Made by a program: the position numbers and the translations under genes
The notes under the pieces: generated by a model
Told to the model about the DNA's origin: nothing
Databases searched by the model: none
What the model saw: the letters and a program-made list of their open reading frames with translations, nothing else
Shown: in pieces, positions 60,151 to 64,000 of the stretch
Numbering within the stretch: the first letter of the stretch is position 1
How the letters are laid out: each line of letters opens with the position of its first letter
Source of the DNA: Porphyromonas bennonis DSM 23058 = JCM 16335
GTDB lineage: Bacteria; Bacteroidota; Bacteroidia; Bacteroidales; Porphyromonadaceae
DNA length: 64,000 nt
Assembly (NCBI RefSeq): GCF_000375645.1
Contig: NZ_AQWR01000002.1
Span: 1-64,000, forward strand
Direction of reading: 5' to 3'

Positions 60151-60972
60151 ATGAATCTACAAGACTATCAGGCAGCCGCCGATTACCTCCGTCCATTTGT
60201 ACCGGAGGGGACAAAGGTGGCGATCACACTCGGAAGTGGGCTCGGGAAGCTCGCTGACCGCATAGAGAATGCTAAGGTAATCCCCTACAAGGACATCCCT
60301 AACTTCCCCGTCAGTACGGCGGTGGGACATAAGGGCAACCTGATCATCGGGACGCTGGACGGCGCGCCGGTGATCGCCATGCAGGGGCGATTCCATTACT
60401 ACGAGGGTTATCCGATGGATAAGGTCACTTTCCACGTTCGAGTCTTCCACCTCTTAGGCATCGAGTACCTCTTTGTATCCAATGCTGCCGGCGGACTCAA
60501 TACTTCATTCCATGTGGGCGACCTGATGATCATCACCGATCACATCAATTGGCTTCCCAATCCTCTGATCGGGCCCAATATCGATGCCTTTGGTCCCCGC
60601 TTCTCAGATATGACTCGCCCCTACGATCGGGGGTTGATCCACGAGGCTGAGAGACTCTCAGGTGAGTTGGGAATCTCCCTCCAGAGAGGGGTCTACGTCG
60701 GATGGACAGGTCCCTCCTATGAGACGCCTGCCGAGTGCCGTATGCTCTCCCTCATCGGAGGGGACGCCATCGGCATGAGTACTGTGCCGGAGGTGATCGT
60801 GGCTCGTCACTGTGGAATGCACGTCTTCGGGATGTCCTGCATCACCAACGAGTGCTTCAATAATGACCCCGAGTACGTTAACGATGAGAATGATGTGATC
60901 CGGGCAGCGGATGCAGCCTCGGACCGCATGACGAAGCTCTTCGGACGACTGATTGCCTCGATCTATGCCTAA
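60151..60972 (+). CDS. punA: Purine nucleoside phosphorylase (class I, PunA type)
   Basis: Phosphorolysis of inosine and guanosine to the free base plus ribose-1-phosphate. The 273-residue length and [74 protein letters not shown] and ITNECFN are characteristic of trimeric class I enzymes. The last 8 bp overlap the start of the following GH92 gene. Confidence 0.93.
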   Translation: MNLQDYQAAADYLRPFVPEGTKVAITLGSGLGKLADRIENAKVIPYKDIPNFPVSTAVGHKGNLIIGTLDGAPVIAMQGRFHYYEGYPMDKVTFHVRVFHLLGIEYLFVSNAAGGLNTSFHVGDLMIITDHINWLPNPLIGPNIDAFGPRFSDMTRPYDRGLIHEAERLSGELGISLQRGVYVGWTGPSYETPAECRMLSLIGGDAIGMSTVPEVIVARHCGMHVFGMSCITNECFNNDPEYVNDENDVIRAADAASDRMTKLFGRLIASIYA

Positions 60973-63205
60973 GAGTGCCGCAGCCGTTGCTGCTGCCTTA
61001 CTCTCACTCCTTTGCGCTCTTGCCCACGGGCAGGAGCGCCTTGTGGAGTATGTGGATCCCTTCATCGGGACCACCAATTACGGCACGACCAATCCCGGTG
61101 CCCGATGTCCGTGGGGGATTATGTCTGTCACACCCTTTAACGTCATGGGTTCGGACAGCAACACCTACGACAAAGACAGTCGCTGGTGGAGTACACCATA
61201 CGAGTGGACCAACTCCTTCCTCACCGGCTTTGCGCACGTCAATCTGAGCGGTGTCGGCTGCCCGGATATGAGCTCCCTCCTGCTGATGGCTACGACCGGA
61301 CCGCTGGAGCCGGACTACCATAAGTATGGGACCGGCTACAGCGCGGAGCGTGCCGAGCCGGGGTACTATGCCGTTCGGCTAGACCGCTACGGCATATCTG
61401 CCGAGCTTACCTCCACTCTGAGGACCGGAGTGAGCCGATTCACCTTCCCTGCCGGTGAGAGCCACGTACTACTCAATCTCGGTGAAGGGCTGACAAATGA
61501 GTCGGGGGCTTTCCTTAGGCGAAAAAGTGAGACTGAGATCGAGGGGATGAAGCTACTGGGGAACTTCTGCTACGATGTCCCTCAAGCGGTCTATCCGATC
61601 TACTTTGCCCTCCGTGTGTCCAAAGCGCCCAAGCAGACCGGCTGGTGGAAGCATCAGCGCCCGATGACTGCCGAGGCGGAGTGGGACCAACACGCTGGTA
61701 GGTATAAGGTCTACACAAAGTACGGACGGGAGATTGCCGGAGACGACATAGGCGCTTACTTCACTTATGATACAAGTGAGGGGGAGTCGATCGAAGTCCG
61801 ACTTGCCGTCTCTTTCGTCAGCACAGAGAATGCCTGGCAAAATATGGAGGCGGAGACGGCGAAGCTCTCTTTCGCTCAACTCCGGGAGCGTGCCTCCTCA
61901 AGCTGGGAGAAGGAGCTGAGCCGCATCACCGTGGAGGGCGGTACTGAGGAGCAGCGGAAGGTCTTCTACACAGCACTCTACCATACGATGATCCAGCCGA
62001 GCATTCTCCAGGATATCAATGGTCAGTACCCGACTATGGAGAGCGACAGCGTGGGACAGACGGCACACGACCGGTATACCATCTTCTCTCTATGGGACAC
62101 CTACCGCAACGTCCACCAGCTGATGACCCTGGTCTATCCGGAGCGGCAGCTCGATATGGTTCGGTCGATGATCGATATGTACCGGGAGGGGGGCTGGCTG
62201 CCCCGCTGGGAACTGATCGGGCGTGAGACGCTCACGATGGAGGGAGATCCCGCCATACCGGTAATCGTCGACACGTGGCTCAAGGGGCTTAGAGGCTACG
62301 ACATAGAGACTGCCTATGAGGCAATGCTTAAGTCTGCTACCCTGCCGAGTGAAGCAAATCTCCTGAGGAGGGACAACGATGACTACCTCCGACTCGGATA
62401 TGTACCTCTTAGGGGAAAGTACGACAACTCGGTTTCCCATGCACTCGAGTACTGCGTAGCGGATCATGCACTAAGCATCCTCGCCGACTCACTCGGGCAC
62501 AAGAAAGAGGCGGAGCGCTTCTATAAGCAGAGCCTCGGCTACAGACACTACTTTGACCCGGAGACAAAGACGCTTCGGCCTAAGCTGCCTGACGGCTCTT
62601 TCCTATCGCCCTACGACCCTGAGCTGGGGAAGAACTTTGAGCCCAATCCCGGATTTCACGAGGGTTGCGCTTGGAATTACGCCTTCTTTGTACCCCACGA
62701 CATCCCCGGGCTGGTCCGTCTTCACGGCGGGCGAGAAGCCTTTATCCGTCATCTTCAGAGCGTATTTGATGAAGGGTACTACGACCCCTCCAATGAGCCG
62801 GACATTGCCTATCCCTACCTCTTTACCTATTTCCGTGGAGAGGAGTGGCGGACGCAACAGTTGGTGAGCGAATTGCTGGCAAAGCACTTTCGAGCGACAC
62901 CTGACGGGATCCCGGGAAATGACGATACCGGCACCATGTCCGCCTGGGCGGTCTTCTCTATGATGGGCCTCTACCCAGACGTACCCGGCGTACCTGAGTA
63001 TGCCCTGACGGCACCCACCTTTGATCGGATCACAATCCGTCTCGACTCGAGCTGGTACGGCTCCGACCGACTCATCATCGAGGGGGCACCGCGAGACGCA
63101 AAGAGCTATATCAAGGGAATACGCTTCAATGGTAAGCCACTCAAACGTCACAGGATCTCGCACGAGATACTGCGGCAGGGCGGCGTGCTGAGCTACGAGT
63201 ACTAA
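60965..63205 (+). CDS. Secreted GH92 glycoside hydrolase, second copy
   Basis: A 746-residue protein with signal peptide (about 1-23, LAHGQ) and the GH92 core: [60 protein letters not shown] (609-620) and [11 protein letters not shown] (651-661). Compared with the lipoprotein GH92 it has SNEPDIA in place of HGNEPSHH and lacks the extra C-terminal modules, suggesting a different linkage preference (for example alpha-1,3 or alpha-1,4). The ATG at 60965 is preferred over TTG 60953, and it overlaps the purine phosphorylase stop. Confidence 0.88.
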   Translation: MPKSAAAVAAALLSLLCALAHGQERLVEYVDPFIGTTNYGTTNPGARCPWGIMSVTPFNVMGSDSNTYDKDSRWWSTPYEWTNSFLTGFAHVNLSGVGCPDMSSLLLMATTGPLEPDYHKYGTGYSAERAEPGYYAVRLDRYGISAELTSTLRTGVSRFTFPAGESHVLLNLGEGLTNESGAFLRRKSETEIEGMKLLGNFCYDVPQAVYPIYFALRVSKAPKQTGWWKHQRPMTAEAEWDQHAGRYKVYTKYGREIAGDDIGAYFTYDTSEGESIEVRLAVSFVSTENAWQNMEAETAKLSFAQLRERASSSWEKELSRITVEGGTEEQRKVFYTALYHTMIQPSILQDINGQYPTMESDSVGQTAHDRYTIFSLWDTYRNVHQLMTLVYPERQLDMVRSMIDMYREGGWLPRWELIGRETLTMEGDPAIPVIVDTWLKGLRGYDIETAYEAMLKSATLPSEANLLRRDNDDYLRLGYVPLRGKYDNSVSHALEYCVADHALSILADSLGHKKEAERFYKQSLGYRHYFDPETKTLRPKLPDGSFLSPYDPELGKNFEPNPGFHEGCAWNYAFFVPHDIPGLVRLHGGREAFIRHLQSVFDEGYYDPSNEPDIAYPYLFTYFRGEEWRTQQLVSELLAKHFRATPDGIPGNDDTGTMSAWAVFSMMGLYPDVPGVPEYALTAPTFDRITIRLDSSWYGSDRLIIEGAPRDAKSYIKGIRFNGKPLKRHRISHEILRQGGVLSYEY

Positions 63206-63208
63206 GTC

Positions 63209-64000
63209 ATGAGCTTAGAGCGAGATATTGCGCGGAAGTTCCTCTACAGCGAGACTGCGAAGCCCCGGCTGCGACCGGTGGTGAAGGTCTCGACCATAGG
63301 TATAGCCTTGGGGATCCTGCTGATACTGATCTCCTTCTTCATCATTGACGGCTTCAAGCAGGAGATACGAAGCAAAATCGACGGTTTCATAGGCAGTGTG
63401 AAGATCTCCAATCCGGACAATACATTCAATAGGTACACCATTCCGCTGGATCTCCCCGAGGGTCTGACCGACAGCCTGAAGGCGATCGCCCGAAGTCGTG
63501 ACCCCAAGGCTGCAGTCTACACATTCGCCGATGAGATGAGCCTGATCAAGGTCGACTCCACCTTCCGTGCAGTCGCCTTCCATGGAGTGGACTCACTCTT
63601 CAATGCCGACTTCTTTGCGAAGTATATGGTTGAGGGAGAGATTCCACGCTTTACGGGCGAGTCGGATGAGGAAGTGCTGATGTCGACGACGCTGGCTAAG
63701 CTCTTTGATCTTAAGGTGGGCGACCGCTGCCTCTCCTACTTCACCGATGGGGAGAGTTTCAAGGTTCGTCGTCTCACGGTAGCCGGGCTATTTTACACCG
63801 GATTTGAGGAGTACGATCAGGCACTGCTGGTGGGGGATATCCGGTTGGTCCGTTCCGTCGCCGGCTTCGACGACGACCAGGTCGGGGGCATACAGATACA
63901 CCTGACCGACCACAGTCAGGTCGGACAGGTCTTCGACCACTGCTTTGACTACTTAGCGGACCGCAATGGGCGGTATGAAGAGCGATACACGATGTTCACC
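63209..64000 (+). CDS. LolC/E-like ABC transporter permease, truncated at window end
   Basis: The first 264 codons of an open frame that runs off the window (start ATG 63209, 3 bp after the GH92 stop). It has MSLERDIARKFLYSE, a membrane helix about 26-49 (VVKVSTIGIALGILLILISFFII), then a MacB-like periplasmic domain (GFKQEIRSKIDGFIGSVKI, DEEVLMSTTLAKLFDLKVGD). This matches lipoprotein-releasing permeases of the LolC/LolE/FtsX type, which pull lipoproteins from the inner membrane for LolA. Gene end and partners unseen. Confidence 0.8.
   Translation, partial: MSLERDIARKFLYSETAKPRLRPVVKVSTIGIALGILLILISFFIIDGFKQEIRSKIDGFIGSVKISNPDNTFNRYTIPLDLPEGLTDSLKAIARSRDPKAAVYTFADEMSLIKVDSTFRAVAFHGVDSLFNADFFAKYMVEGEIPRFTGESDEEVLMSTTLAKLFDLKVGDRCLSYFTDGESFKVRRLTVAGLFYTGFEEYDQALLVGDIRLVRSVAGFDDDQVGGIQIHLTDHSQVGQVFDHCFDYLADRNGRYEERYTMFT

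Overview
The window looks like chromosomal DNA of a Bacteroidota bacterium of the Porphyromonas/Parabacteroides type. The evidence is a SusC/SusD pair, a GLPGLI-family protein, a fimbrillin-like lipoprotein, Bacteroidota-only families (DUF4199, DUF4827, DUF5715), GH92 mannosidases, and many promoters with the Bacteroidota -7 box TAnnTTTG. Base composition is GC-rich for the phylum (judged by eye, not computed). No rRNA, phage, integrase or transposase was seen. One tRNA (Asp) is present.

Layout. 1-124: end of an unidentified outer-membrane-like protein. 545-7134: secreted GH2 beta-galactosidase, DUF5715 membrane protein, small beta-barrel, panC, and a GHL10 hydrolase. 7424-9415: a mosaic fimbrillin-like lipoprotein. 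9494-13398 (minus): DUF4199 protein, polyprenyl-phosphate-type glycosyltransferase, ApbE, MerR regulator, RNase Z. 13545-13618: tRNA-Asp. 13728-15830: two divergent secreted phosphoesterases. 15931-19949: rlmD, rsfS, ftsH. 20422-24809: DUF4827 lipoprotein, glmM, pepT, gcvT. 25068-31258: a TetR-controlled TolC/MFP/RND efflux operon with a visible palindromic operator. 31744-35315 (minus): cdd, dnaX, C1 peptidase. 35401-38592 (minus): SLC13 transporter and PatB-type lyase. 39243-53508: a compact polysaccharide/phosphoglycan utilisation locus. 53702-57210 (minus): GLPGLI protein and a large outer membrane protein. 57463-64000: M20 dipeptidase, amidohydrolase, purine nucleoside phosphorylase, second GH92, and the start of a LolC/E-like permease that runs off the end.

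Two things stand out. First, seven intergenic arrays (25 units, plus one decayed unit) of a 16-18 bp palindrome, consensus ACTAATACCGGTATTAGT, repeat with an exact 22-bp period. The 4-nt spacers are all different. The arrays sit only at transcription-unit boundaries and one supplies the stop codon of a gene. Second, the locus at 39.2-53.5 kb combines SusCD with a PI-PLC-like lipoprotein, a GH92 alpha-mannosidase, an alkaline phosphatase, a calcineurin-like phosphoesterase, a XylR-type regulator and a GH63-type glucosidase. The mannosidase and the phosphoesterase share a C-terminal PA14-like module. This is a plausible machine for a phosphorylated mannoside such as a GPI-anchor glycan, phosphatidylinositol mannoside or phosphomannan.

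Start codons were adjusted where a TAnnTTTG box, signal peptide or 4-nt ATGA overlap argued against the longest reading frame. All family assignments are from sequence reading without database search.
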